NCBI RefSeq assembly: GCF_017875645.1 | Contig: NZ_JAGGMR010000001.1 | Location: forward strand, 7,750,001-7,814,000 | Source of the DNA: Nocardia goodfellowii | GTDB lineage: Bacteria; Actinomycetota; Actinomycetes; Mycobacteriales; Mycobacteriaceae | Length of the DNA: 64,000 nucleotides | Direction of reading: 5' to 3' | Part shown: in pieces, positions 55,206-63,994 of the stretch | How positions within the stretch are numbered: the stretch's first letter is position 1 | Layout of the letters: each line of letters begins with the position of its first letter | Notes under the pieces: generated by a model | What the model saw: the letters and a program-made list of their open reading frames with translations, nothing else | The model's database searches: none | Told to the model about the DNA's origin: nothing | Position numbers and translations under genes: made by a program

Positions 55206-56513
55206 ATGCTCATTCTCGACCCGCACGAACATTCAACCCCGGCGACCGGGATCGGGCGGCGAGAAGGGCACTTTCGGCCGATCACCATCTGGGGTGGCAT
55301 CGCCGCCGCGGTGCTCGTGCTCGTCGCCGGTCAGGCCATGGCGATGCACATCAACGCGCTCGGCCCGCTGACCAGTCTGGCGCGCGACTACGTCGGTATA
55401 CCGAAATCCGCGAGCACTTCGTGGGCCGGGTTCCTGCTGGCGCTGGTCGGCGTCACCAACCGGGTGCGGATGACCGCGCTGGCCTCGGCGGTGGCACTCG
55501 ATCTCGTCTTCGTGGCGATCCGGGCGATCGAGGGCGCGAAGTTCACCGTCGGCAACGGCCCGACCATCGTGCTGACGGTGCTGGCGATCCTCGCCGCCGT
55601 GCGCTGGAGCGGAGTCCAGCGCGAAACCGCCCTGCGCACCATCGCGCTGGGCGCTCTGCTGATCCTCGCCACCAAGGTGGGCGAGATCTGGCTGGATGTC
55701 ACCGCGTGGGCCCGCCCCATGGTGCTCGATCCCTATGTCCAGGTCGCGGATCGGGCGCTGGGCAATCCGTCGTGGCTGGTCGGGCAGATGCTGGAGGCCG
55801 CGCCCTGGTTCGAGAGCCTGGTGCGCTGGGTGTATTTCGAGCTGCCGGTCGCGGCGATCGTAGTCGCCGTCTGGCAGTTGCGCGGGGTCACCGCGGGCCG
55901 GTGGCCGCGGCACCACCTGGTGCGCACGTTCCTGACCATCGGTCTCATCGGACCGCTGTTCTACGTGTTGTTCCCCGTCGTCGGGCCGATCCTGGCCTTC
56001 GGATCCTGGGGCCACGGCATGGAACTGGCGAATGTCTGGCCCGACGTCGTTCCGCCGCTGCCCGCCGCACCGGCGGCGATGCCGTTCGACGGAATCACGC
56101 CCCGCAACTGCATGCCGTCACTGCACACGGCGTGGGCGCTGTCGCTGTTCATCCACACCCGGCGCGGGCCGGCCTGGCTGCGCTGGGGCGGAGTCTTCTG
56201 GCTGATCGGCACGCTGCTCGCGACGCTGGGGCTGGGCGCGCACTACGGCGTCGATCTGGTGGTGGGTGCGGCGCTGTGCCTGACCATCGAGTCCGTGCTG
56301 CGCGACCCCGAGCGCGGCTGGGATCGCGGGCGCGTACAGGTGGTCGCATTGGGTGTCGCCACCTTCGCGGCCGTGCTGCTCGCCGTCCGCTACCTGCCCC
56401 TGACCATGGCGAACCATCCGTTCCCGGCCGGGGTCACGATCCTCGGGTTGTTCGCCGTGCTGGCGATCACCTTCTATCGCACCTGGTTCGCGCCCACCCA
56501 TAGCACTTCGTAA
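55206..56513 (+). CDS. PAP2-superfamily membrane phosphatase/IPC-synthase-like protein
   Basis: 435 residues from ATG at 55206, about eight to ten helices. Catalytic C2 His in NCMPSLHTAWAL and C3 His/Asp in GLGAHYGVDLVVG fit the PAP2_3 branch (Aur1/inositol phosphorylceramide synthase-like). It probably dephosphorylates or transfers a phospho-head group of a lipid at the outer face of the membrane. Confidence 0.87.
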   Translation: MLILDPHEHSTPATGIGRREGHFRPITIWGGIAAAVLVLVAGQAMAMHINALGPLTSLARDYVGIPKSASTSWAGFLLALVGVTNRVRMTALASAVALDLVFVAIRAIEGAKFTVGNGPTIVLTVLAILAAVRWSGVQRETALRTIALGALLILATKVGEIWLDVTAWARPMVLDPYVQVADRALGNPSWLVGQMLEAAPWFESLVRWVYFELPVAAIVVAVWQLRGVTAGRWPRHHLVRTFLTIGLIGPLFYVLFPVVGPILAFGSWGHGMELANVWPDVVPPLPAAPAAMPFDGITPRNCMPSLHTAWALSLFIHTRRGPAWLRWGGVFWLIGTLLATLGLGAHYGVDLVVGAALCLTIESVLRDPERGWDRGRVQVVALGVATFAAVLLAVRYLPLTMANHPFPAGVTILGLFAVLAITFYRTWFAPTHSTS

Positions 56514-56568
56514 CGAATTCTCCTTTTGCAAACCTCGGGTTTGCTGGAAACCCCACTTTCCTGCATCG

Positions 56569-56856
56569 ATGGCGAACTTGCCGCAATACCAGGGGATTAG
56601 CAATATTCTGATTCACATGGTGCGCACGGCATTAGCCGGAGCCGACCCGGACGAACCCCAACGTCCCGTGGCGGCGCCCCGGCCGGACCACCTATCGGTG
56701 GTCACAACAACACCCGAACCCGACGAGTATCAGGTGCAGGTACCCGGCGAGCCGGTGCTGACGGCCGCTGACATCGCCCGCCTTCCACCGGCCGCCAGAC
56801 ATCGAATAGCGGCCTATGTCCACACTCAGCTGGCCGATCTCGAAGAGATGGCCTGA
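56569..56856 (+). CDS. Small hypothetical protein
   Basis: 95 residues from ATG at 56569, or 79 from ATG at 56617. Acidic, Pro-rich N-terminal half; the C-terminal half (LTAADIARLPPAARHRIAAY) is predicted helical. No family recognised. Coding-like composition and a fitting end just before the convergent DUF2277 gene support it moderately. Confidence 0.55.
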   Translation: MANLPQYQGISNILIHMVRTALAGADPDEPQRPVAAPRPDHLSVVTTTPEPDEYQVQVPGEPVLTAADIARLPPAARHRIAAYVHTQLADLEEMA

Positions 56857-56860
56857 CGGC

Positions 56861-57130
56861 TCAGTCGTGCGCGTGCAGACGCGCCTGCACCTCCGGGCGA
56901 CGCAGCGGCGGTACCGTCTTCGGCGGCACCTTGCGATCCGGCAGCTGCGCCAGTAACCGAGCCGTTGCCGCGGCAATGTCCGCGACCGCCTCCGTTACCG
57001 CCGGCTTAGTTGCTGCGGAAATGCTGGAGAGGCCACCCACCTTGCGCACATATTGCAGGGCCGCAGCCTGAATTTCCTCTGGAGTTGCCGCAGGCTCGAG
57101 CCCGCGCAACGCGGTGATGTTTCGGCACAT
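56861..57130 (-). CDS. DUF2277-domain protein
   Basis: 89 residues starting MCRNITALRGLEPAATPEEI, the hallmark N-terminus of the DUF2277 family, small cytoplasmic proteins of unknown function. It ends five bases from the end of the convergent small hypothetical gene. Confidence 0.9.
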   Translation of the reverse strand: MCRNITALRGLEPAATPEEIQAAALQYVRKVGGLSSISAATKPAVTEAVADIAAATARLLAQLPDRKVPPKTVPPLRRPEVQARLHAHD

Positions 57131-57251
57131 ATCCCGAGGCTACGAGCAGGCACCGACATGTGGGGCTCAGAGGCCAATCTTGTGATCGAGTCGCCCGCCA
57201 GGGGTGCCGCCGATCGACGACATCCGCCGACCGGTCGACCTCTGATCCGCG

Positions 57252-57728
57252 TCAGTACCAGTGGTTGGCCTGCCAGAAGGCCCATGCGCCCTCGGGACCG
57301 CCGTAGCGCTTGTTCATGTAGTCGTAGGTCCAGCGGATCTGGGTGACCGGGTTGACCATCCAATCCAGGCCGTGGGTGACCATCTTCTCCGGCGGCAGCG
57401 CTTGACCGAGACCGTAGGCGCCGCTGCTGGGATTCCGCGCGAGATGGTTCCAGCCGCTCTCGCGAGTGATGACCATGTCGAAGGCGTGGAACTGGTGGAC
57501 GGGCACGATGGACAACGCGATCAGCTTGTTCGTCGCGCGAACCAGCACCATCGTCATGCCCGCCTGCCGGACCACGGCCGCGCACTCCGGCGTCTCGCAG
57601 TTGGGTATCTCGGCGGCGGCGTAGTCCGCAGCCGTGGGGCCGCCCTTGCCGGGGTCCGCGGCCGAGGGAGCAGCACCCAGCACCACCGCACAGAAGGCAG
57701 CAACGCCCAGTGAAACTGTCCGAGCCAT
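57252..57728 (-). CDS. Secreted lytic-transglycosylase-like protein
   Basis: 158 residues from ATG at 57728. Signal peptide cut near SAADPG (about 28). The C-terminal region RESGWNHLARNPSSGAYGLG followed by NPVTQIRWTYDYMNKRYGG and AWAFWQANHWY is that of small SLT/aggregation-promoting-factor-type muramidases, with Glu in RESGW as likely catalytic acid. Probably cuts peptidoglycan. Confidence 0.85.
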   Translation of the reverse strand: MARTVSLGVAAFCAVVLGAAPSAADPGKGGPTAADYAAAEIPNCETPECAAVVRQAGMTMVLVRATNKLIALSIVPVHQFHAFDMVITRESGWNHLARNPSSGAYGLGQALPPEKMVTHGLDWMVNPVTQIRWTYDYMNKRYGGPEGAWAFWQANHWY

Positions 57729-57777
57729 AGGATTTGCTCCTTCCGCATGCAGCATGCGGAATCGAGCAAATCACTAG

Positions 57778-57999
57778 TTAACTCTCTGGCGGAGTTGCCA
57801 CGCCGGACTGCTGGACGCGCGCCCGCCAAGCCCGTTCGGACAGGGCCTGTTTGGTCCACATCCACAGCGTCTCGTAATGCACCCCGACCGCCGGCCCGAC
57901 GGCCTTGGCCGCGGCATACGCCGATCCGTGCTCCTCGACGTATGCCAGCGCCCGGCGGACGGCCTCCTCCCGCACCTGCGGCGAATAGCGTTTCGGCAT
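57778..57999 (-). CDS. IS3-type transposase HTH-like short protein (remnant)
   Basis: 73 residues. MPKRYSPQVREEAVRRALAY and HYETLWMWTKQAL match the N-terminal HTH of IS3-family OrfA, but it stops where OrfA would go on into its leucine zipper, and no OrfB or inverted repeats are nearby. Could be a transposase remnant or a small DNA-binding protein derived from one. Confidence 0.6.
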   Translation of the reverse strand: MPKRYSPQVREEAVRRALAYVEEHGSAYAAAKAVGPAVGVHYETLWMWTKQALSERAWRARVQQSGVATPPES

Positions 58000-58004
58000 C
58001 CGGC

Positions 58005-58472
58005 TCACCGGCCCGGCAGCGGAATTGTGCTGGCGCACACCGTATCCCGCAACTCGTGTGGAACTGCCCCGACCGGCAGGTCGTACCACAGATCCATCTC
58101 CAGCCGGTTGCCGGCGCCGATCTGCAACTCGAACAACTGCCGTTCGACGCGCATGGCGTCGACGCCGATCCGGTGGCCGCCGGACCCGGTGTCGACAAGG
58201 TGATAATCCTCCGGCCGGGTGTCGTGCACCCGGTCGCCGGTGTTGGTGATCGCGACCCGGACCCGCACGAATTGCCCCTTCGGCAGCAACTCGGCGTGGG
58301 TGCCGAAAAGATTGGCCACGCCGGGCTGCACCTCCAGCGCGTGCACCGCCAATTCGGAGCAATCCTCTTGCGTGCGCGCGAACGGGGTACTGGTGGGAAC
58401 CGGCACCGGCTCGGACTCCTCGGCCCCGCAGGCCACGAGCGGCAATACCAGCAGCAGAAACAACCGACGCAC
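58005..58472 (-). CDS. Lipoprotein, DUF4352-like
   Basis: 155 residues from GTG at 58472 (VRRLFLLLVLPLVACG), a lipobox LVAC after a short charged start. An ATG-started longer form to 58568 has no signal-like sense. The mature domain includes FVRVRVAITNTGDRVHD, like the immunoglobulin-like DUF4352 fold. Function unknown. Five bases downstream of the HTH remnant. Confidence 0.72.
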   Translation of the reverse strand: MRRLFLLLVLPLVACGAEESEPVPVPTSTPFARTQEDCSELAVHALEVQPGVANLFGTHAELLPKGQFVRVRVAITNTGDRVHDTRPEDYHLVDTGSGGHRIGVDAMRVERQLFELQIGAGNRLEMDLWYDLPVGAVPHELRDTVCASTIPLPGR

Positions 58473-58531
58473 TGCACCGAGGGTAGGCCCGTACCCCGGC
58501 TCCGGGCACTGAATCGCGTTGCGCCGCATAC

Positions 58532-59077
58532 CTACACTCCCAGCACCCGGAAAACCGTCAGCTGCCATCCGCCACCGCGCACATACCTGGCCCGCGCCGC
58601 GATGGCCAGCCTGCGATGCCCGCGCAGATATCGCGCGCAGATCTCCGCGTTCTCCGCGTCGACCATGAACACGTCGACCTTGGCCAGCGTCGCGACCCCC
58701 AGTTCCCGGCTCGGCGCCGAATCACCGGCCACCATCGTGCGCACCGCCGCCAGCACCTGCGGACTCACCATTCCCCCGAGTTGCGCCACCGGCCGACGAT
58801 GATCCAATACCTCCAACGCGGCCCGCAACACCCGATCAGCGAATTTCCGTGCCGCGGACTGCGCGGCACCGACAACCGGCGGCGCCTCCCGCACCCCCAA
58901 CTTCCGCATCCGCGGCGAAATAGCCCGCGCATCAACCGCACACGGCTTGTCCCGCACCACCGGCGGATCAACCCATCGATCCGCCATCCCCGCCGCCCGC
59001 CGCGGCCCACACCCACAATGCCGCAGTGGCGGTTCATAATTCGGTGCCGGCCGCACATTCCTACGAACTTCGCTCAC
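58532..59077 (-). CDS. Rv3235-family protein (DUF6459-like)
   Basis: 181 residues from GTG at 59077; GTG-less longer form to 59134 possible. PAPNYEPPLRHC near the N-terminus and a compact C-terminal half ending GGGWQLTVFRVL resemble actinobacterial Rv3235-like proteins, which lie near secA in Mycobacterium. Function unknown. Identification is by resemblance only. Confidence 0.6.
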   Translation of the reverse strand: MSEVRRNVRPAPNYEPPLRHCGCGPRRAAGMADRWVDPPVVRDKPCAVDARAISPRMRKLGVREAPPVVGAAQSAARKFADRVLRAALEVLDHRRPVAQLGGMVSPQVLAAVRTMVAGDSAPSRELGVATLAKVDVFMVDAENAEICARYLRGHRRLAIAARARYVRGGGWQLTVFRVLGV

Positions 59078-59253
59078 ACCAACGACCCCATCCTCGAGCC
59101 CGGCCCCGCAGCCGAGCACCAACACCGCGGGCATTCATGCACTTTCCGCATGAGTTGCCCTCTACTCGTCCCCCACCAACGAACCGTTACACCTTTTCCA
59201 CCACCGAAGATCACCCGGGCGTGTCGGTGTTCTGCCTGAGTAGGGTGTGCGCG

Positions 59254-60831
59254 GTGAGGTACTTCAACACGGTCGGTCCGTGTTATCCGGACCTGCACTA
59301 CATGCTCCCCGCCGAGGATCGCCTGCCCGACGCGCAGATGTACTTCGAGTTCGGTTTCTACTTCGTTGTTCACGCGCCGCGGCAGAGCGGCAAGACCACC
59401 GCGCTGCTCGGGATGGCCCAGGAGTTGACTGCCGCCGGGCACTTTCTGGCACTCTGCGTGTCGTGTGAGACCGCGGCGGCATTCGGCGACGACTTCGGTG
59501 GGGTGGAAGAGGCGTTACTGAGCGTGATCCGCCAGGCGTCCGAATTCCAAGGGTGGGACACCGAATTGCTGCCACCCGAGGACTGGCCCGACGCCGCGCC
59601 CGGCACTCGGCTCATGGCCGGTCTAGCCGCATGGGTGGCCAAGTGTCCGCGACCCCTGGTGTTGTTCTTCGACGAAATCGATACGCTGCGCGGCGCCGGT
59701 CTGATCAGTGTGTTGCGCCAACTGCGATCGGGGTTCACCCAGCATCGGAAACAGTTCGTGCACTCGGTGGTGTTGTGCGGACTGCGGGACCTGCGTGACT
59801 ACAAGGCGGCCTCGGGCGGCGATCCAGGGCGACTCGGTGGTGCCAGTCCGTTCAATATCTCGATCGAATCGATCCGCCTGGGCGACTTCACCAAGGCGGA
59901 GATGGCTCAGCTCTACCGCCAGCACACTGCCGCCACCGGCCAGGAGTTCGACGACAAGGGCATCGATCTGGCCTTCTGGTACACCCAGGGACAGCCGTGG
60001 CTGGTGAATGCCTTGGCGTGGGAAATCATCGGCCGGATGAGGGTTCGCGGGACCATCGGCATCGATCATGTCGAGGAGGCCAAAGAGCGACTGATCCTGG
60101 CGCGGGCAACACACCTGGACTCACTGATAGACAAGCTGACAGAGCCGCGGGTGCAGCGCGTGCTCGAGCCGATCATCATCGGCACGGTCCGCCCACCACA
60201 GATCGACTTCGATGACGACACCTCCTATGCCCGCGATCTGGGTTTGATCGCCCAGGGCAAGACCTTGCGCATCGCCAATCCGATCTATCAGGAAGTGATC
60301 GTGCGGCTCTTAGGGGCCAGCGCCGAGTCGGCGGTGACAGCGGAGCCTTCGAGTTTCCGGTTCCCGGACGGCCGCATCGATTTCCCACGTCTTCTCCGGG
60401 AGTTCGCGACGTTTTGGATGCAACACGGTGACGTGCTGGCGGCCCGGGACAACTACCACGAGGCGGCCGCCCAATTGGTGTTGATGGCCTACCTCCATCG
60501 CATCGTCAACGGTGCCGGGTATATAGACCGTGAGGTCGGTGTAGGCCGCGGACGCATCGATCTGCTTGTGCGACAGCCCTATTCCGAGCCCGGGGGCCGG
60601 AAAGCCGAGCAACGCGAAGCTCTGGAGCTGAAGGTTTGGGCGGGGCACCAGGCCGACCCACTCGCCGAGGGCTTGGTTCAGCTCGACAGCTACCTGGACC
60701 GGCTCAGCCTCGATACCGGGACGCTGGTGATCTTCGATCGACGGTCCAGCGCCGCGCCCATCGCCGAACGCACCGGTTTCGCGGAAGCTCGGACACCGGC
60801 GGGACGAAAGGTCACCCTGCTTCGCGCGTGA
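59254..60831 (+). CDS. AAA ATPase with C-terminal PD-(D/E)XK nuclease-like domain
   Basis: 525 residues from GTG at 59254. Walker A is APRQSGKTTALL (residues about 41-52), Walker B LVLFFDEID, then a winged-helix-like middle, and a C-terminal nuclease-like core: Asp in GRGRIDLLVRQ and ELK in REALELKVWAG. This is the AAA_31/DUF1703-like ATPase-nuclease family, common in Bacteroidetes and archaea but rare here, sometimes linked to defence or mobile elements. Several TTA/ATA codons and lower GC point to transfer. The frame is open upstream to 59026 but without sense. Last 20 bases overlap the Mut7-C gene. Confidence 0.82.
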   Translation: MRYFNTVGPCYPDLHYMLPAEDRLPDAQMYFEFGFYFVVHAPRQSGKTTALLGMAQELTAAGHFLALCVSCETAAAFGDDFGGVEEALLSVIRQASEFQGWDTELLPPEDWPDAAPGTRLMAGLAAWVAKCPRPLVLFFDEIDTLRGAGLISVLRQLRSGFTQHRKQFVHSVVLCGLRDLRDYKAASGGDPGRLGGASPFNISIESIRLGDFTKAEMAQLYRQHTAATGQEFDDKGIDLAFWYTQGQPWLVNALAWEIIGRMRVRGTIGIDHVEEAKERLILARATHLDSLIDKLTEPRVQRVLEPIIIGTVRPPQIDFDDDTSYARDLGLIAQGKTLRIANPIYQEVIVRLLGASAESAVTAEPSSFRFPDGRIDFPRLLREFATFWMQHGDVLAARDNYHEAAAQLVLMAYLHRIVNGAGYIDREVGVGRGRIDLLVRQPYSEPGGRKAEQREALELKVWAGHQADPLAEGLVQLDSYLDRLSLDTGTLVIFDRRSSAAPIAERTGFAEARTPAGRKVTLLRA

Positions 60832-61519
60832 GCGCCCGGACCTTCGCGAGGGCGTGGGTGACGATGGCGTCGAGGCGGGGGTGGTGGGCGCCCTTCCAGT
60901 AGGTCTGGCCGCAGGTGGTGCATTGGGTGAGTGGGGTTGGGGTGTCCGGGGTTCGGGCTGGGCGGAGGAGGCCGTTGCAGGTGGTGCAGCGGGTCCAGGG
61001 GGTGAGGGGTGGGGCGAAGCGGGTGAGGACGTCGTCGAGTTGGTCGGGTGGGCGGTGGCTGTAGATGTAGGCGCCGGCGAAGATTTCGCGGCGGCGGAGC
61101 AGGCCGCGGTCGCGGGAGAGCAGGATGCGGTGTTCGGTGGCGGAACGGGTGGCGAGGGCGGCGTCGCCGATGTCGGGGTTTTCGTAGGCGGCGTCCAGGC
61201 CGAGGAGGCGGAGGCGGCGGGCGAGGGTGCCCAGGTGGATGTCGAGGAGGAAGCGGAGCGGTTCGGCGTGGGGTTGCGGCCGGGCGACCGCGCGGACCTC
61301 GATGGCTTCGCCCGCGGCGGGGACGTGGGCGGTCGGAGTGGGACGGCCGTCGACCAGGAGTTCGCCCACCTCCGTCAGCGGGACGCCGAGGGATTCGACG
61401 ACGTGGCCGAGCGTGGAAGTTCCGTCGGTGCGGACCGGAGTGGAGCCCGCCCGCAAAGCGGCCCCGACGAACACGTGCAGCGCCGGAGCGAACTCGATGG
61501 TGATCCCCGCCGCACTCAT
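60812..61519 (-). CDS. Mut7-C RNase-domain protein with ubiquitin-like N-terminal domain
   Basis: 235 residues. N-terminal ubiquitin-like (ThiS/MoaD) fold about 5-85; C-terminal Mut7-C PIN-type RNase, with LLDIHLGTLARRLRLLG, SRDRGLLRRR, and two CxxC pairs (RCTTCNG and QCTTCGQ) forming a zinc ribbon. Related to the 3' exonuclease domain of Drosophila Mut-7. Substrate not known. Confidence 0.9.
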   Translation of the reverse strand: MSAAGITIEFAPALHVFVGAALRAGSTPVRTDGTSTLGHVVESLGVPLTEVGELLVDGRPTPTAHVPAAGEAIEVRAVARPQPHAEPLRFLLDIHLGTLARRLRLLGLDAAYENPDIGDAALATRSATEHRILLSRDRGLLRRREIFAGAYIYSHRPPDQLDDVLTRFAPPLTPWTRCTTCNGLLRPARTPDTPTPLTQCTTCGQTYWKGAHHPRLDAIVTHALAKVRALTREAG

Positions 61520-61573
61520 CTCGTCAGCATGCCAGCCGGAATGGCAGACGGGCCAGCGTATTTCGCCGGCGGG

Positions 61574-61697
61574 TCAGCTGAACAACCCACCGAGCGCACT
61601 CCCGGACCGACCAGCCTGCGGGCCGCCGGCCAGGTTCAGCTGAACAACCCGCCGAGCGCACCACCGGACTGACCGGCCTGCTGGCCGCCGCCGGTGC
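61574..61697. repeat. 62-bp tandem duplication at the 3' end of the TerD-AIM24 gene
   Basis: Copy A (61574-61635) and copy B (61636-61697) share about 80 percent of bases. Read on the minus strand, copy B encodes the true end, SGGALGGLFS-stop; copy A encodes a parallel SGSALGGLFS-stop. It shows a past duplication of the gene end. Confidence 0.75.
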
Positions 61698-63012
61698 CGC
61701 CGAGCAGGCCGCCGGGTGGCAGCTCCGACGGCTGCACGATGACGAAACCACGGCCGGAGAACGACAACGTCAAACCCTCCCCCGTGCTGCGGCCGATGAG
61801 GCGGCTCAGTCCGAAGGAGTCGTTGCGTTTGATGCCGGTGCTCAGGCTGGAGGACCAGGCGACCGCCGCCTGCGGGTCGGCGTAGGTGGGTTGGTCGACC
61901 TGGAGCACCACCGGGGTGCCGTGGGTGGTGATGGCGATGCGACCGCGTCCGGTGAAGACGCAGTTGAAAAGGCCCGCGTTGCTGGCGACTCCGGCCGCAC
62001 CGGAAACCATTTTCACGTCGTAGCGCAGGCTCGAGTCGAAGGCCAGGACGTTGGATCCGTTGATGGTGAGACCGTCGGTGCCGTCGAGATCGACGGTGTG
62101 CACGTCGGCGGCGGCGCTGGCCAGGAACAGATCACCGCGGCCGGTGACTTTCATCAACGGCACCCCCTCACCGGTGAGCCGCTGCTGGATGGCGCGGCCG
62201 ATACCGCCCGAGCCCAGCGCCTTGAACTGCAAATCGCCCTGGTAGGCCACCATCGAGCCGGAACGCGCCATCACCTCACCGGCGACAGCGACCTTGATCA
62301 TCTTGCCGCCCTGCTTCTGGATGCCGGGACCGCTGGCTTCGGCGAAACTCGAGTTGAACAGATCGCTCTGCATCGGCAGTGCTCCTTGCTGGAATCGCGG
62401 CGGGGCGGAGTAGGCGGGTTGCGGCGGCGGCTGGTACGTCGGCGAGGCGGGCGGCTGATAGGCCGGGGGCGGTGGCTGATAGGCCGAGGGCTGGTGGGCG
62501 GGCATCGGGGGCGGGGCGGGTTCGTCATCGATATCGACCCCGAAAGCCGTGGCGATACCGGCCAATCCGTTGTCGTATCCCTGCCCGACGGCGCGCACCT
62601 TCCAGGCCCCGCCGCGCCGGTAGATCTCCACGCACACCACGGCCGTCTCGGTGCTGAGCCCGGTCATCGGGAAAGTCAATGTGCCGGAAGGCGATCCGAT
62701 GGTCGCCAGCAGCGATCCCGCACCGGCGAAGGTGCCGGGCCGATCCAGGCTCGCGGTGACGACCACCTTGTCCACGTCGGCGGGCACCGCGGCGGTCTGC
62801 ACCTCCACCACGTCCGGCCCGCCCGCGCCGTGCCGGTAGGTGACACCGGGCCCGACGGGCTGATTGAAGAACACGAAGTCGGCATCGGAGCGCACCTTGC
62901 CGTTCGCACCGAGCAGCAGCGCGGAGACATCGACGGGATCGGTGCAGCTGACGGTGACTGTCAGCCGATCGCCGGGCGCGGGCCGATTCTCACCGCGAGC
63001 CAGCGCGGTCAC
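61636..63012 (-). CDS. TerD-AIM24 fusion protein
   Basis: 458 residues. Residues 1-165 are a TerD domain (SDADFVFFNQPVGPG, VRAVGQGYDNGLAGI); residues about 165-210 are a Pro/Tyr/Gln-rich linker (AYQPPPPAYQPPASPTYQPP); residues about 215-430 are an AIM24-like domain (FNSSFAEASGPGIQKQGGKM). Gly-rich C-terminus GGGQQAGQSGGALGGLFS. Stress-related; role not known. Its last 62 bases are duplicated downstream. Confidence 0.9.
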   Translation of the reverse strand: MTALARGENRPAPGDRLTVTVSCTDPVDVSALLLGANGKVRSDADFVFFNQPVGPGVTYRHGAGGPDVVEVQTAAVPADVDKVVVTASLDRPGTFAGAGSLLATIGSPSGTLTFPMTGLSTETAVVCVEIYRRGGAWKVRAVGQGYDNGLAGIATAFGVDIDDEPAPPPMPAHQPSAYQPPPPAYQPPASPTYQPPPQPAYSAPPRFQQGALPMQSDLFNSSFAEASGPGIQKQGGKMIKVAVAGEVMARSGSMVAYQGDLQFKALGSGGIGRAIQQRLTGEGVPLMKVTGRGDLFLASAAADVHTVDLDGTDGLTINGSNVLAFDSSLRYDVKMVSGAAGVASNAGLFNCVFTGRGRIAITTHGTPVVLQVDQPTYADPQAAVAWSSSLSTGIKRNDSFGLSRLIGRSTGEGLTLSFSGRGFVIVQPSELPPGGLLGGTGGGQQAGQSGGALGGLFS

Positions 63013-63097
63013 CGGTTCGCTCCGCGGTTTTCCACCACTCCTTGGAGTTTGCGAAACACCCCATCGAGTTTGCCGTGTGCTCCGCCGGAGTGCCAGT

Positions 63098-63994
63098 TCA
63101 GCTGGTGCGAGTCCGGAAAAACTCCCAGATCAGATCGGTAGCGTTGAGACCCGCCCCCGGGTCGACCAATCCGCCGCGTTGCGCACCAGGCCATGAGTGC
63201 CCCATCTCCGGCAACTTGTAGACGTGCATATCGCTGCCGTCGGCGCATTTCCCGGCTGTCAGCGTGATTCCGCGCGGGAACTCCTGCGGCACCGGGTCGG
63301 CCGCGCAGCCTTGCCGCTGCCGCCAGGTGTCGACGCCGAGGCCGAGCTGGGCGGCCGCTCGGTCCTTGCCGCCCAGGAAGGTGATCACCGAGACCGGCGC
63401 GGCCGGTTTGTAGGCCGCGTCCCGCAACGCGCGGTCTCCGATGAATCCGCCACTCACCGGTGCGATGGCTTTGAACGTGGCGGGTAATTCGACGGCGAGT
63501 TTGTACGACATATCAGCGCCGTTCGAAATGCCCGTGGCGTAGACGCGTTTCGGGTCGGCTTTCCACAGGCCGGTCATTCGGGTGACGACCTGCCCGATGA
63601 AGCCGACATCGTCTTCGGAGCCACAGCAGACCAGCGCGTTGTAGGCGTCGTTCAACCCCTGCGGGTAGACGACCAGGAAGTTCTCCTGATCGGCCTTGGC
63701 GTTCATCCCGGTGGTCTGGGCGATCTCCGCGGAAGTGCCGGGGCGATAGTGCATTACGACCACCAGCGGCAATGCGGTGCTGCCGTCGTAGCCCGGCGGC
63801 GCGTGCACCGTGTAAGTCCTTGCCTTACCGGCGAATTCGAGGGTGACGGTGTGATCACCGGGCGCCGGTTTATCAGCGGGCGGCGCGGCCGTCGAAGTCG
63901 AAGGTTTTTGTTCGCCGCCGGAATCACCACAGGACACCGCCGCAACGGCGGTCAGAACGATCGCGATGGCACCGATACCGCGTAGCCACGACAT
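63098..63994 (-). CDS. LpqC-like secreted esterase (PHB-depolymerase family)
   Basis: 298 residues. Lipobox AVSCGDSG (Cys about 22) shows a lipoprotein. Nucleophile elbow ATGISNGADMSYK (GxSxG with Ser), oxyanion region VVVMHYRPGTS, catalytic His in EMGHSWPGA. The family hydrolyses polyester, feruloyl or other esters at the cell surface. Homologous to mycobacterial LpqC. Confidence 0.9.
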   Translation of the reverse strand: MSWLRGIGAIAIVLTAVAAVSCGDSGGEQKPSTSTAAPPADKPAPGDHTVTLEFAGKARTYTVHAPPGYDGSTALPLVVVMHYRPGTSAEIAQTTGMNAKADQENFLVVYPQGLNDAYNALVCCGSEDDVGFIGQVVTRMTGLWKADPKRVYATGISNGADMSYKLAVELPATFKAIAPVSGGFIGDRALRDAAYKPAAPVSVITFLGGKDRAAAQLGLGVDTWRQRQGCAADPVPQEFPRGITLTAGKCADGSDMHVYKLPEMGHSWPGAQRGGLVDPGAGLNATDLIWEFFRTRTS

